A DNA stretch of 56,308 nucleotides from an uncultured Eubacterium sp. (GTDB lineage: Bacteria > Bacillota > Clostridia > Lachnospirales > Lachnospiraceae), in NCBI GenBank assembly GCA_900551945.1, contig URYE01000009.1, forward strand, positions 1 through 56,308, read 5' to 3'. The notes under the pieces are model-generated. The model did no database searches. It saw nothing but the letters and a program-made list of their open reading frames with translations, and had not been told where the DNA came from. This document shows positions 45,644 to 54,562 of the stretch, in pieces (positions within the stretch are counted from its first letter, which is position 1; every line of letters begins with the position of its first letter). A program made the translations under genes and the position numbers.

Positions 45644-46778
45644 TTCTACACCATCTTTCTTCTAATATAACTGGCATTTTCACATGTATTCCCCTTGCTA
45701 TAAGCTCTGGTATATCTTCACATATTATGTTTCCTAAAAACAATAATGAAAAATTCATAAAAATATTACTAAGAAAGCCTTCTGTTATTCCATAAAATGC
45801 AAACATTGTCACGCAAAGGATTGCTGCTCTGTTTGACTGTTTTATCATCTTCTTTACTGCTACATAATATAATATACATAAAATAACTGTAAATAATATT
45901 CCAAACTTAAGCCATAATATAACGTATGAATTATCAAGTATCATACTTTTACTTCCGCTTGTGAAATTTTTACCAAACAAGTGATTACCATACTTATTCA
46001 TAAAATAATGTGAATTAGATACTCTTCCTTGTAATAATTTATTAATAATCACCTCAATCGGATTACCCGTGTATATCTTAGCTAAAACTACTGAAGCTAA
46101 CGTACACAATGGAAATACAAACGCCATAAGCCAAGATATTTTTTTGTTAAGAAAATCTCTCTGTCTAAATATAAGATACACAACAGATACACCAATAACT
46201 GACAATGCACCTGTTCTACTTACTGAAAACTTGTACAATGCAATATTAATTACCTGCATAATTACAATAGTTCTTATTGTAACTTTTTCATAATAGATAT
46301 AAAGCCACATAAGTACTATAAAAAAGAAATACATATGTAATTGGTTAGGATGTTCAAAACCTAACGAATATCTGTCAGCCACCTGACCTGTCATCCTTTT
46401 TATCTGTACATACACATTCTGCTTTATTCCAATTTGTGAACATATTATTACTGTTATATACAAAACTATTGAAAAATATAGATTATACTTTATAACCCTT
46501 TTTACATCAATATTCTTAGATGATACAAGAAATGCTGCAAGCATAAGTATTGTTATAGCTTTAGAATTCATATATAGTAATAAAGCAAATCCAACTACTA
46601 TAATATCAGTAATTATCTCTCTTTGTGTATGTGTTTCATTCCATAACTTTATCATAAGACAAATAAGAGAACATCCTGCAAGCAACATATATACTGTTGA
46701 CTTTTCGTCAAGTTGTAATATATTTCCAGCAACAAAAAGCAAAAATGCAGTTAAATATAACCTAAAATTATTATCCAT
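45636..46778 (-). CDS. Wzy-type polysaccharide polymerase
   Basis: A 380-residue protein with about ten to eleven membrane helices and a larger outer loop in the C-terminal half (residues about 245-290, RVSNSHYFMNKYGNHLFG). The phrases RYSLGFEHPNQLHMYF and SVSRTGALS are often seen in Wzy/O-antigen ligase-like proteins of Gram-positives. It would join flipped repeat units. Position between the two FrhB-like genes and near Wzx supports this. Start ATG 46778, AGGAGG five bases upstream. Confidence 0.82.
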   Translation of the reverse strand: MDNNFRLYLTAFLLFVAGNILQLDEKSTVYMLLAGCSLICLMIKLWNETHTQREIITDIIVVGFALLLYMNSKAITILMLAAFLVSSKNIDVKRVIKYNLYFSIVLYITVIICSQIGIKQNVYVQIKRMTGQVADRYSLGFEHPNQLHMYFFFIVLMWLYIYYEKVTIRTIVIMQVINIALYKFSVSRTGALSVIGVSVVYLIFRQRDFLNKKISWLMAFVFPLCTLASVVLAKIYTGNPIEVIINKLLQGRVSNSHYFMNKYGNHLFGKNFTSGSKSMILDNSYVILWLKFGILFTVILCILYYVAVKKMIKQSNRAAILCVTMFAFYGITEGFLSNIFMNFSLLFLGNIICEDIPELIARGIHVKMPVILEERWCRND

Positions 46779-46791
46779 CACAGCCTCCTAT

Positions 46792-47967
46792 TTATAATAT
46801 TCTCTTTAACCATGAAATAACAGAAACTGGTATTATTTGCTTTATACGGCTTTTAAGACATAAACCAACTTTTAACTTAGCTATAAAATCGTTATCTTCT
46901 ATATTATTATAAAATGTATCTCTTGAAGCTGGTCTTAATGTTGCTGATTTAAGATTAGCCTGCTTTACCATAGCCTCATCAACCGTTGCTTCAGTATAAT
47001 CTGCATATTCTTTAATGCTATCAAATAACTTTTGTCCTTTTTCAGTATTAACAAGTACTGAAGATACTCCAAGCTTTGATGAGAATTCTGGATGACTCTT
47101 ATCTATTCCCCAAAAATCTCCTACTGTAATATCACTTACACGTCTAATACTAGAATATGGACAAGTATAACAACTTTCTCTATAGCAATCTCCGTCCATA
47201 AAATGTTTACCATATCGGTCTGTCATAAGTGGACTGCTCTTTGATTTAGTCTTTGTCTTTAACATATATTGTGTCGCCCAACCTCTTTTTTCTTTTGAAC
47301 GAAAATCAAATGATACAACTGGCTCTTTCATCTTCTCTGATTGATATTCAAGATACTTTTTAAACAAAAGAGGTGAAGGAACACCATGACATATAAGGTC
47401 TAATGTATATAAGTTATCATATTGTTTACTACCTAAAAAGGAATCCAAGCCTGCAATCTGACAAGGAGTTCCTGTAAACAGCACCATCTTTCCATTGTCA
47501 AGATTTTTCTTTACTTTAGTATAGCTATTGCCAATATCTGACTGAACATATTTAGACGACTGTATCTTTTTTAGATATTTTTCTTCTTTTACTTCTATAT
47601 GCTTAACTGACATGTCAGATGTGTATGCACAACCATACACTACACCATTATTTTTAATAATATATCTGGCAAATACATCTGATGCCCCACCTGAAGCTGA
47701 CGATAATATGCGCTTTTTATCCTTATTTTTTAAAGCATATACACTTATAGGCTTTCTTGACTTTGGTACTTTCACAGCCGGACAAGAATTAACACATATC
47801 TTACAGCCTATACATTCATTTGTATTTACAACCGGATACAAAAAACCTTCTTTATTTGCTTTAATACTTATACAACCTTTGGGACATTTTTGTTCACAAC
47901 TTCTACACCCAACACATTTTTTGCCAACCATTTCAATTGTACTAATACTTTTTTCCTTATATTCCAA
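46792..47967 (-). CDS. Ferredoxin / FrhB-like (F420 hydrogenase beta) protein
   Basis: A 391-residue paralogue of the 44.5-kb protein. 4Fe-4S motifs CVGCRSCEQKCP and CIGCKICVNSCP, then FTGTPCQIAGL, LICHGVPSPLLFKKYL, RESCYTCPYSSIRR and ITVGDFWGID. The start is a TTG with GAGGAG seven bases upstream; the next ATG (12 codons in) has no ribosome site. Expected cytosolic redox enzyme acting on sugar intermediates, unproven. It lies 13 bases after the GT4 gene. Confidence 0.88.
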   Translation of the reverse strand: MEYKEKSISTIEMVGKKCVGCRSCEQKCPKGCISIKANKEGFLYPVVNTNECIGCKICVNSCPAVKVPKSRKPISVYALKNKDKKRILSSASGGASDVFARYIIKNNGVVYGCAYTSDMSVKHIEVKEEKYLKKIQSSKYVQSDIGNSYTKVKKNLDNGKMVLFTGTPCQIAGLDSFLGSKQYDNLYTLDLICHGVPSPLLFKKYLEYQSEKMKEPVVSFDFRSKEKRGWATQYMLKTKTKSKSSPLMTDRYGKHFMDGDCYRESCYTCPYSSIRRVSDITVGDFWGIDKSHPEFSSKLGVSSVLVNTEKGQKLFDSIKEYADYTEATVDEAMVKQANLKSATLRPASRDTFYNNIEDNDFIAKLKVGLCLKSRIKQIIPVSVISWLKRIL

Positions 47968-47980
47968 TGTACTTCTCCTC

Positions 47981-49090
47981 TCAGTGTACTCCTGATTTCT
48001 TAAGGTAGTATCTTTGCATTTTTAAAGCAGTTTCATCCATATCAAATCCAGATTTAACAATGTAATCCTTCATATTCTTATGACAATATTCATTATTTAC
48101 CATATCTAATGCTACTTTCGCCCATTCAGAAGGTGCATCACTCAAGTTCATCTTTTTAAATAACGGTGTAACACAAGCTTCTTTTGGGAAACCATCTGAA
48201 CATACAACTGGAAGTCCTGCTGCCTGTGCTTCTATTGCAACAATTCCCAAACCTTCAAACAATGATGGGAATATACACACGTCCATACCTTGATATATAT
48301 AGTCCATATCTTTTCTATTGCCTAAAAATATAACACTTTTCTCAAGCCCTAATGCTTTCACTTTTTCCTTTATATCATGTTCAAGTGGCCCTGAGCCTAC
48401 AAGAATTAAAACTGCATCTTGTCTTTTTTTCTTAATCTCACTAAATACCTTTAATAAAAACTCATGGTTCTTTTGTGGGTGCAATCTGCCTACATGTCCT
48501 ACAACTAATTTATTATCTAATCCTAATTCTTGTCTTACATTCTTTCTTTTTTTATCATCAGCTATAAATCTTGACGAATCAATAGCATTTTTAAGCACCT
48601 TAAATTTCTTATTCTTAAAAAGATATTCCCCTGCTTCCTGTGAACAGGCAAAAAGGTCTGTAGCATTAATTGTATATAACTTCTGCATACACAACTTAAT
48701 TAACCACTTTGCGTCATGGACTGTTTCATTATTATGTGAATGTGCAATTCTTACCTCAACGCCAGCCTTTTTAATAATATCTAAACATAAAAACCCAATA
48801 GTATAAGCATGAACATGTACAACTTTGTACTCTTTATGTTCTTTAAAAAACTTCTTCAACTGTCGTCTAAACTTTAAGACATTATAATCTTCTCTTATAG
48901 AAGTGTAATATACATGTCCCCCCATTGAAGTAATCTCATCGTCATAGAACTGTTTTTGTGAGTACTCCACTAGAAAATCAAATTGTAACTTTGTTCTATC
49001 AATTTTTCTATATATATTCATAAGCAGAGCTTGTGTACCACCTGCTTCCATTCTCTGTAAAATATGTAATACTCTTACAGGTTCTGACAT
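47981..49090 (-). CDS. GT4-family glycosyltransferase
   Basis: A 369-residue GT-B enzyme: VRVLHILQRMEAGGTQALLMNIYR (acceptor-side loop), VVHVHAYTIGF, HVGRLHPQKNHEFLLKVF and the donor motif EGLGIVAIEAQAAGLPVV. This subgroup resembles EpsF/CapM-type transferases of capsule clusters. Only two bases separate it from the upstream pyruvyl transferase, so the two are coupled. Exact sugar unknown. Confidence 0.92.
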   Translation of the reverse strand: MSEPVRVLHILQRMEAGGTQALLMNIYRKIDRTKLQFDFLVEYSQKQFYDDEITSMGGHVYYTSIREDYNVLKFRRQLKKFFKEHKEYKVVHVHAYTIGFLCLDIIKKAGVEVRIAHSHNNETVHDAKWLIKLCMQKLYTINATDLFACSQEAGEYLFKNKKFKVLKNAIDSSRFIADDKKRKNVRQELGLDNKLVVGHVGRLHPQKNHEFLLKVFSEIKKKRQDAVLILVGSGPLEHDIKEKVKALGLEKSVIFLGNRKDMDYIYQGMDVCIFPSLFEGLGIVAIEAQAAGLPVVCSDGFPKEACVTPLFKKMNLSDAPSEWAKVALDMVNNEYCHKNMKDYIVKSGFDMDETALKMQRYYLKKSGVH

Positions 49091-49092
49091 AT

Positions 49093-50208
49093 CTATTCAC
49101 CAATCCTTATTGCATTTTTTAAATATTCATATGTGTTGTTACGTTCTTCTTTTATTATCTTATCTGTACAACTATAGTCAATATCATAACTTAGTATTGT
49201 TTCAATATCATTAATATTGTTTGCAACTCTGTCTTTAAGTTTAAGACGCATAAGTAAATCTATGAGCTTTTGAGAATTGCCATATCCTGACTTTCTTACA
49301 AGAGATACAAACTTTCTATGTGTGATAACTGATAAAATTGTTCCATGAAATGTATCTGTAACAACTGCATTAGAATTCATAAAATATGATATTACATCAA
49401 ATGGCGAACAATCAATAAACTTATCACAACAATTCTGTATTCCACCTATGCAGTATATCTTAAGTCCCTTTTTATCTGCATACTTTCTTATTCTTTTACA
49501 TTCTTCTTTAGAAAATCTTCCAGAATAACCATACAATATAATATAATTTTTATCTGGAACTTTCTTTTTTATCTTATCACATTTTCCAATATAATCATAT
49601 GCAAGAACGGGGTCAAGATTGTATACACAGTCTTTTCCTGTTAGCTTACTTACTATTTCTCCTGTATTCTTATCTCTTACAGATATACAGTCAAAGGCTT
49701 TAAGCCATTTACTAACTTTATCTTTTACTTTATATTTTTCAAGCTTCTCATATGTAGTATTCCCGCATGATGCAGCATATGTTATAAGCTTTTTAGCATT
49801 ATTTCCCACGCCAAAAAGCTCTGGCGCAAAGCCAACATTAGTATTATTCTGCACACAGTTAAATACCTCGTCACTACCAATGACAAGCACATCTAATTGT
49901 GGATTATAATTCATTGTATCATCTATGCCAAGATACGGATAATTATTTTTAGCATAATTTTTCTTATATTTTATAAATTTTAATTTATCCTCAAGTTTTG
50001 CATTATATCTAAAAGTTTCACTTACTTTTGCAAGTTTTCTCTTTATACCAGTTCCCCCATCAGCCTTTATAAGACATTCTCCTGGGTGATAATCTACAAA
50101 TTCAACATCACAACCTAGTTCTTTTAATATTTCTTTCAAACCATATGCCTGTAAAAATGAGCCATAATTATATATTCTTTGCATTGATAAAATGCCTGCT
50201 TTAATCAT
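49093..50208 (-). CDS. Polysaccharide pyruvyl transferase family protein
   Basis: A 371-residue CsaB/WcaK-like GT-B-fold enzyme adding a pyruvate ketal from phosphoenolpyruvate to a sugar. KAGILSMQRIYNYGSFLQAYGLKEIL is the N-terminal signature; VLVIGSDEVFNC, ISVRDKNTGEIV and VVTDTFHGTILSVI with the conserved His and Arg region follow. It begins a unit with a promoter at 50292-50320, ahead of the GT4. Start: GGAGAAAG directly before the ATG. Confidence 0.9.
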   Translation of the reverse strand: MIKAGILSMQRIYNYGSFLQAYGLKEILKELGCDVEFVDYHPGECLIKADGGTGIKRKLAKVSETFRYNAKLEDKLKFIKYKKNYAKNNYPYLGIDDTMNYNPQLDVLVIGSDEVFNCVQNNTNVGFAPELFGVGNNAKKLITYAASCGNTTYEKLEKYKVKDKVSKWLKAFDCISVRDKNTGEIVSKLTGKDCVYNLDPVLAYDYIGKCDKIKKKVPDKNYIILYGYSGRFSKEECKRIRKYADKKGLKIYCIGGIQNCCDKFIDCSPFDVISYFMNSNAVVTDTFHGTILSVITHRKFVSLVRKSGYGNSQKLIDLLMRLKLKDRVANNINDIETILSYDIDYSCTDKIIKEERNNTYEYLKNAIRIGE

Positions 50209-50291
50209 ACTTTCTCCATTCTTATGATATTTTTCATAAAGTATATAATAAAATTTAAAACTTAAAAATATTATAACTGCATAATATTTTT

Positions 50292-50320
50292 ATTGTAACT
50301 TATATTATATTATTTTTCAA
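50292..50320 (-). promoter_or_regulatory. SigA-type promoter for the pyruvyl transferase-GT4-Wzy-Wzx unit
   Basis: Minus strand TTGAAA (50315-50320), 17-base spacer, TACAAT (50292-50297), about 84 bases upstream of the ATG. Each box matches 5 of 6. It sits just beyond a terminator for the preceding gene. Confidence 0.6.
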
Positions 50321-50330
50321 CAGATAACTT

Positions 50331-50374
50331 AAAAAACAGACAGCCCTTAAGAAATTACTCAATGACTGTCTGTT
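50331..50374 (-). terminator. Rho-independent terminator after the second pyruvyl transferase gene
   Basis: Minus strand AACAGACAG pairs perfectly with CTGTCTGTT and is followed by TTTTTT. It lies 77 bases past the stop of the 50.4-kb gene and separates two transcription units. Confidence 0.85.
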
Positions 50375-50450
50375 ATGTCAAGCTGATATTTACAATCTGC
50401 TTCATTAATTGTTTTATTATTTAGTAGTCTTAAGACTAATTAGTGTACTT

Positions 50451-51551
50451 TTACTTTAATCTCATGCTTTCCTTTAAAAATTCTATTACTTTAACTCTTT
50501 CACTTTCAAGCAATTTATAACCATTTTCATAATCACATTCAAATACATCATTATCTAAACCACTATCAACATACTTTCTTTCAATATCAAACTTTTTAAG
50601 AAGTGTATTAAGTCGTGACATCATATTTCCACTATTATCTTGTCTTTCATATACAAGAAATGGACGTTTGAATATAAATGAAAATACACAGGCATGAAAT
50701 GAGTCCGTTAAAATAAGCTCTGCATGTTCAAATAAATAAACAAATTCCGATGGGTCAGCAAGATACACATTAATATTTTCAATATCACGAAGATTGTATA
50801 CAACTGCATTTTTCTGCTTTGCATATTTTTTCAAATCTGCATTAACCCTATCCGAACGTTTTCCTAAGAAGTATGTAAGAATATATGGTCTATCGCAGTC
50901 TATTTTTTCAGGTTTTCTTGATATTTTTCTCCACTGTGCAGCATCAAGCATCATAGTCGGGTCTATAAGAACCTCTGCGTCTTTTCCTGTCAATTCTTTA
51001 ACAATCTTAGCTCCAGCTTCTTCTCTTACTGATATCCTATTAAATGTTGATAAATGCTTTTTAAACCATTCCTTCCACTCCTGCGGAAGTTCTTCAATTC
51101 CAAAGCTAGGTGAAAAGCATATTTTTTGTTCTGGCTTTGCAAATGTAAGAAGAAACATGTCTTTCTTTAATGGTGAATATTTATACCATATTGGGTTCCA
51201 TACCTGGTCACTTCCTATTATATAATAATCATCATTTCCTAATTCTGATATACTATCAATTAATTCTGTATTAATATACTTATTACGAAACTCTATAAAC
51301 TTTTTATTCTTTTTTTGATTAATCCAGTACATACGCCAATAATCTTTATTTCCTGCAAAACGAAATTTTGTTATGTAATGAACAATATACTTTATATCAG
51401 ACTTCCACTTAGGTTGTGCTGGCTTCTCAAATGAAATCGTAATAGAATTATCACCTGTTATACTGTCAATCACTGTTTTAACAGCATAATTTTGAAGATA
51501 ATTTCCATAATTATAATTCGGGTCAATTATTGTTACTATCTTTGCTTTCAC
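50451..51551 (-). CDS. Polysaccharide pyruvyl transferase family protein
   Basis: A 366-residue second member of the family: IVTIIDPNYNYGNYLQNYAVKTVI, YYIGSDQVWNPIWY, ISVREEAGAKIVKEL, DPTMMLDAAQWRKI and ELILTDSFHACVFSFIF (DSFH motif). Probably adds pyruvate to a different sugar from its neighbour, or acts at another site. The start is GTG 51551, six bases after GAGGAG. The upstream region holds tandem structured repeats, and a terminator follows. Confidence 0.9.
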   Translation of the reverse strand: MKAKIVTIIDPNYNYGNYLQNYAVKTVIDSITGDNSITISFEKPAQPKWKSDIKYIVHYITKFRFAGNKDYWRMYWINQKKNKKFIEFRNKYINTELIDSISELGNDDYYIIGSDQVWNPIWYKYSPLKKDMFLLTFAKPEQKICFSPSFGIEELPQEWKEWFKKHLSTFNRISVREEAGAKIVKELTGKDAEVLIDPTMMLDAAQWRKISRKPEKIDCDRPYILTYFLGKRSDRVNADLKKYAKQKNAVVYNLRDIENINVYLADPSEFVYLFEHAELILTDSFHACVFSFIFKRPFLVYERQDNSGNMMSRLNTLLKKFDIERKYVDSGLDNDVFECDYENGYKLLESERVKVIEFLKESMRLK

Positions 51552-51565
51552 ATTCTTCTCCTCTC

Positions 51566-51701
51566 AAGGTTATCATACAAGTATATACTTTAGCTCGTTG
51601 TTCGCATAAAATATGAGAAATACGCGTTGCTAGTTTCTCACTATCGCGACAGTCGCCAAGGTATCATGCAAGCATGTACTTTGGCTCGTTGTTCGCGTAA
51701 A
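51566..51701 (-). repeat. Structured leader repeat, copy 2, with 45-bp direct repeats
   Basis: Two direct repeats of about 45 bp (51566-51610 and 51658-51701), each a hairpin-forming AAGGTATCATGCAAGCATG-type unit followed by GCTCGTTGTTCGC. Between them is a segment with TAGT/ACTA and CGCG/CGCG stems that aligns with the element upstream of spoIIR at 9646-9724. It would be transcribed in the 5' leader of the 51551 gene, ending six bases before its SD. Confidence 0.65.
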
Positions 51702-51702
51702 T

Positions 51703-51805
51703 AAAGGGGTTGTCGCAATAAGAAAATTTTATACAAAATATAGATATTTAATTAGCAAATACTTCTATATCTTGTATAAATTTTCGTTAATGAGACAACC
51801 CCTTT
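51703..51805. repeat. 103-bp palindromic intergenic repeat, copy 2
   Basis: AAAGGGGTTGTCGCAATAAG at one end and TGAGACAACCCCTTT at the other, with pairing through most of the length. It is about 85% identical to 414-515, including the central ATAGATATTTAAT part. The outer stems differ in a paired way (GGCTGTC/GACAGCC against GGTTGTC/GACAACC), so the structure is conserved. It lies 24 bases past the wzz-like stop. Confidence 0.82.
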
Positions 51806-51829
51806 CATTTTTATTCTATTATTAATTTA

Positions 51830-52945
51830 TTATAACCATATATATCCTAATACATTAACTTCTGCAGTTTTTAATGTCTGCATAACATTGTATATATCAA
51901 TACCTTTATCAATTTCTTTTTGTACTACAAGGATTGCTCCATCGTTATCTAATACTTTACTCATATCCTTTGCATTTTGACATAAATCTATTGCCATTCC
52001 ACTACCTTTAAGTTCGTCTAAAATCCCCATAACAACTAATCCATTATTTTGTTTTATATTGTCACATGATATAATAGATAAATTGTTAATTTGATTAGCT
52101 TTACATTTAGCCTCAATTACCGAAATTGCTATGCTTTTATTTGAACTTGTATCATAAAGACACTTTGCTCCAATATATGGTTCTATTTCTGTCTTGTCAT
52201 ACAATTTCTTATCCTTAAGAATACTAACAATAATAATTAAAACTACTGCCGCAATTCCTACCATCATAATATTTTTTGTAGTTGATGCCGATTTAATTGC
52301 TGTAAACATACTCTGTTTAGTAGTAATTATATCTATTTTTTTATAGAGAGTTCCATCTTTCTTTTCAGGATAAGTTTCACTTGGTTGTAATTCACAATTT
52401 GCAAGCCCAAATCTATCCATTGCTTCTTTTATTACTATATCTGTAGCTTGCTCTATAAGATATTTAGTTCTTTCTTCTGAACTTTTACTATCAACTGTCA
52501 TTATAAAATATCTTGCAGAACCTACTGTAATATTAAATACATCCTCAGCATTTAATAAATCATATTCATTTTCTTCTAATCTTTTATTCAATTCTGCCTT
52601 TATCTCATCTTCATATAATAACATTCTTGTTTCATTAATAATATCATTATGTTTTTGTTCTATGTAACTTTGAACTGCATATTTTTCATACATATTTTCA
52701 ATTGAAGCATCATCAAGCTGTGGTTCATCATCCCAGTTTGCAGAAACATATATATATCCATGATAATATTGTGGATTTGTTGTATATACGCCTATCTTTT
52801 CCTGCTTATACTGTATAACACCTATAACAGCACTTAATATAACAGCACAGACAATTATAGCAATACTTTTAATCCACACTTTTTTTAATGTAGCAATAAT
52901 CTTTTTATTACTAATAATTGTACTATAGCTTTGTGACTTATCCAT
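51830..52945 (-). CDS. Wzz/CpsC-type chain-length protein with degenerate kinase-like C-terminus
   Basis: A 371-residue inner-membrane protein. The first helix is at about residues 24-46, an outer helical/beta Wzz-type domain at about 47-225 and the second helix at about 228-246. The cytoplasmic C-terminus resembles a tyrosine-kinase (BY-kinase/MinD-like) domain: IGAKCLYD, LSIISCDNIKQNNG, GAILVVQKEIDKGIDIYNVMQTL, VNVLGYIWL. The Walker A lysine loop (GxGKS) is missing and there is no C-terminal tyrosine cluster, so it is probably inactive as a kinase. Start ATG 52945, six bases after GGAG. No separate kinase is in the window. Confidence 0.82.
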   Translation of the reverse strand: MDKSQSYSTIISNKKIIATLKKVWIKSIAIIVCAVILSAVIGVIQYKQEKIGVYTTNPQYYHGYIYVSANWDDEPQLDDASIENMYEKYAVQSYIEQKHNDIINETRMLLYEDEIKAELNKRLEENEYDLLNAEDVFNITVGSARYFIMTVDSKSSEERTKYLIEQATDIVIKEAMDRFGLANCELQPSETYPEKKDGTLYKKIDIITTKQSMFTAIKSASTTKNIMMVGIAAVVLIIIVSILKDKKLYDKTEIEPYIGAKCLYDTSSNKSIAISVIEAKCKANQINNLSIISCDNIKQNNGLVVMGILDELKGSGMAIDLCQNAKDMSKVLDNDGAILVVQKEIDKGIDIYNVMQTLKTAEVNVLGYIWL

Positions 52946-52971
52946 TTTTATCTCCATTCTTTTTAAATATA

Positions 52972-53451
52972 TTAATCAGTTATAAAATAATCATCTATAT
53001 AATTACAGCCAATAGCTGTTTTACTATCATTAGATAACATAACCTTAACTGTTTTATCATAGTAAATTATTAAATATAATGAACATTTACTATTTATGGC
53101 TGTTTGAGAATAAAACTTTTTATTTAATAATGTATCAACTGGAAGTTCATTGTAAATTTTAGGATACCATTTTTCTATTGTATTCATTTGTATTGCATCT
53201 TTTGCATTGCCAATATAAATAACAACCTGCCCTTGATATTTTATTATATCATTATCAATATACTCCCATAATTCCTCGTCTTGAATAACATCTGAAAAAG
53301 TGGCTTGTATATCATATAAAGTTTTAACATCTGCTTTTTCTCTTTGCACTTCATTTTGATTAACTTTAAATGCACAAAACTCTACAATCAATAAATTCAA
53401 AAATATAGCAGCAACAAAAAAAACTGCTATCTGCTTTGATATTTTGCTCAT
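52972..53451 (-). CDS. Small membrane-anchored protein, unknown
   Basis: A 159-residue protein with an N-terminal helix (about residues 8-28) and an outer domain of about 130 residues, two Cys (in SKCSLYL and AIGCNY) that could form a disulfide, and the DDYFITD end. No family recognised. It lies between a GT4 and the Wzz-like gene in the same operon (14-base spacings), suggesting an accessory role in polysaccharide export. Start: AGGAG six bases before the ATG. Confidence 0.7.
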   Translation of the reverse strand: MSKISKQIAVFFVAAIFLNLLIVEFCAFKVNQNEVQREKADVKTLYDIQATFSDVIQDEELWEYIDNDIIKYQGQVVIYIGNAKDAIQMNTIEKWYPKIYNELPVDTLLNKKFYSQTAINSKCSLYLIIYYDKTVKVMLSNDSKTAIGCNYIDDYFITD

Positions 53452-53465
53452 CTACCACTCCTATT

Positions 53466-54536
53466 TTATAGAACCTGCTTAAAAAGCCTTTCCCATTCGT
53501 CACATATTTTTATTACATCAAAATTTTGTGACCACTTCTTTGCATTTTCTGCAAGTTTTAATCTTTTATTCTCATCATTAATTAAATCTTCTATTCCTTC
53601 TGAAAGTTTTTCTATATTGCCATTTTCTATAAGTATTCCAGTTTCGTTATTTTTAATAAGTTCTGATGGTCCGTACGGACAATCAAATGACACTACTGGT
53701 ATCTCATTAGCTTGAGCTTCCAATATAACCATACCAAAGCCTTCAAATCTAGAAGAACATACAAATACAGATGCCTTTCTAAATTCTTTATCAACATCAC
53801 TTTTATAACCCGCAAATTCTACATTTTGTAATTGTAATGTATTCATTAAAGCTTTAAGCTGAGTTTCTTTTTTTCCTTTACCAACAATGCAAAGCTTCCA
53901 GTCCTTATACTTATTTTCAATATTCTTCCATGCTTGTAATAAAAGGTCAAAGCCTTTCTGGTCTTCAAGTCTACCAACAGCTAATACTATATTTTCACGT
54001 TTTACATTCCATTCTTTATTATCATATTTAATAGGATTGTAAATTCTAACTACTCTTTTAATGCTTTTTTCATTTTTTAAATATAGTTCTTTGTCATTTT
54101 CCGTTAAAACAACTAAAGCATCTGTTTTCTTACATGATATACTTCTTGCATATTTTTGAAGTTTTGAACCAATATTAACTCCATAATTAAAATGCTCCCA
54201 GGCTATGATTTTTGATGTATTATTTTTACTGAACATAGCATAAAATACAAGACTAACATCAACACATATTATGAAATCAAATTTATTCTTTTTATTAAGT
54301 GCTTTTAACTTTTTAATTCCGTTTACTTTTCTAGCAATAGTATTACTATACTTTTCTCCCGCTAAAGATACTAATTTAATTCTTTTATCTAGTTTAAACC
54401 CACTCTTTAGCCCCTCTCTACAACTTGCAATAGTTATATCATAATTTCTCGTTATTAATTCATTGGAAATTGTAGATAACACTCTTTCTGTCCCAGCTGT
54501 ATGTGACATATTATGTATTAAAAATAATAACTTCAT
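53466..54536 (-). CDS. GT4-family glycosyltransferase
   Basis: A 356-residue GT-B enzyme similar to EpsF/capsular GT4 proteins: KLLFLIHNMSHTAGTERVLSTIS, AWEHFNYG, VLAVGRLEDQKGFDLLLQAW and the donor motif EGFGMVILEAQANEIPVVSFD. The start at 54536 puts AAAGAG at seven bases; the ATG two codons earlier is also possible. Same operon as the Alg13/Alg14 pair upstream. Confidence 0.91.
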   Translation of the reverse strand: MKLLFLIHNMSHTAGTERVLSTISNELITRNYDITIASCREGLKSGFKLDKRIKLVSLAGEKYSNTIARKVNGIKKLKALNKKNKFDFIICVDVSLVFYAMFSKNNTSKIIAWEHFNYGVNIGSKLQKYARSISCKKTDALVVLTENDKELYLKNEKSIKRVVRIYNPIKYDNKEWNVKRENIVLAVGRLEDQKGFDLLLQAWKNIENKYKDWKLCIVGKGKKETQLKALMNTLQLQNVEFAGYKSDVDKEFRKASVFVCSSRFEGFGMVILEAQANEIPVVSFDCPYGPSELIKNNETGILIENGNIEKLSEGIEDLINDENKRLKLAENAKKWSQNFDVIKICDEWERLFKQVL

Positions 54537-54562
54537 TAACATTCTCTTTCTTAACTTTATTA

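Noticed and set aside
51566..51701. Direct repeats considered as a small CRISPR array
   Set aside because: There are only two imperfect units, each of which forms its own hairpin. There is no regular spacer series and no cas gene in the window.
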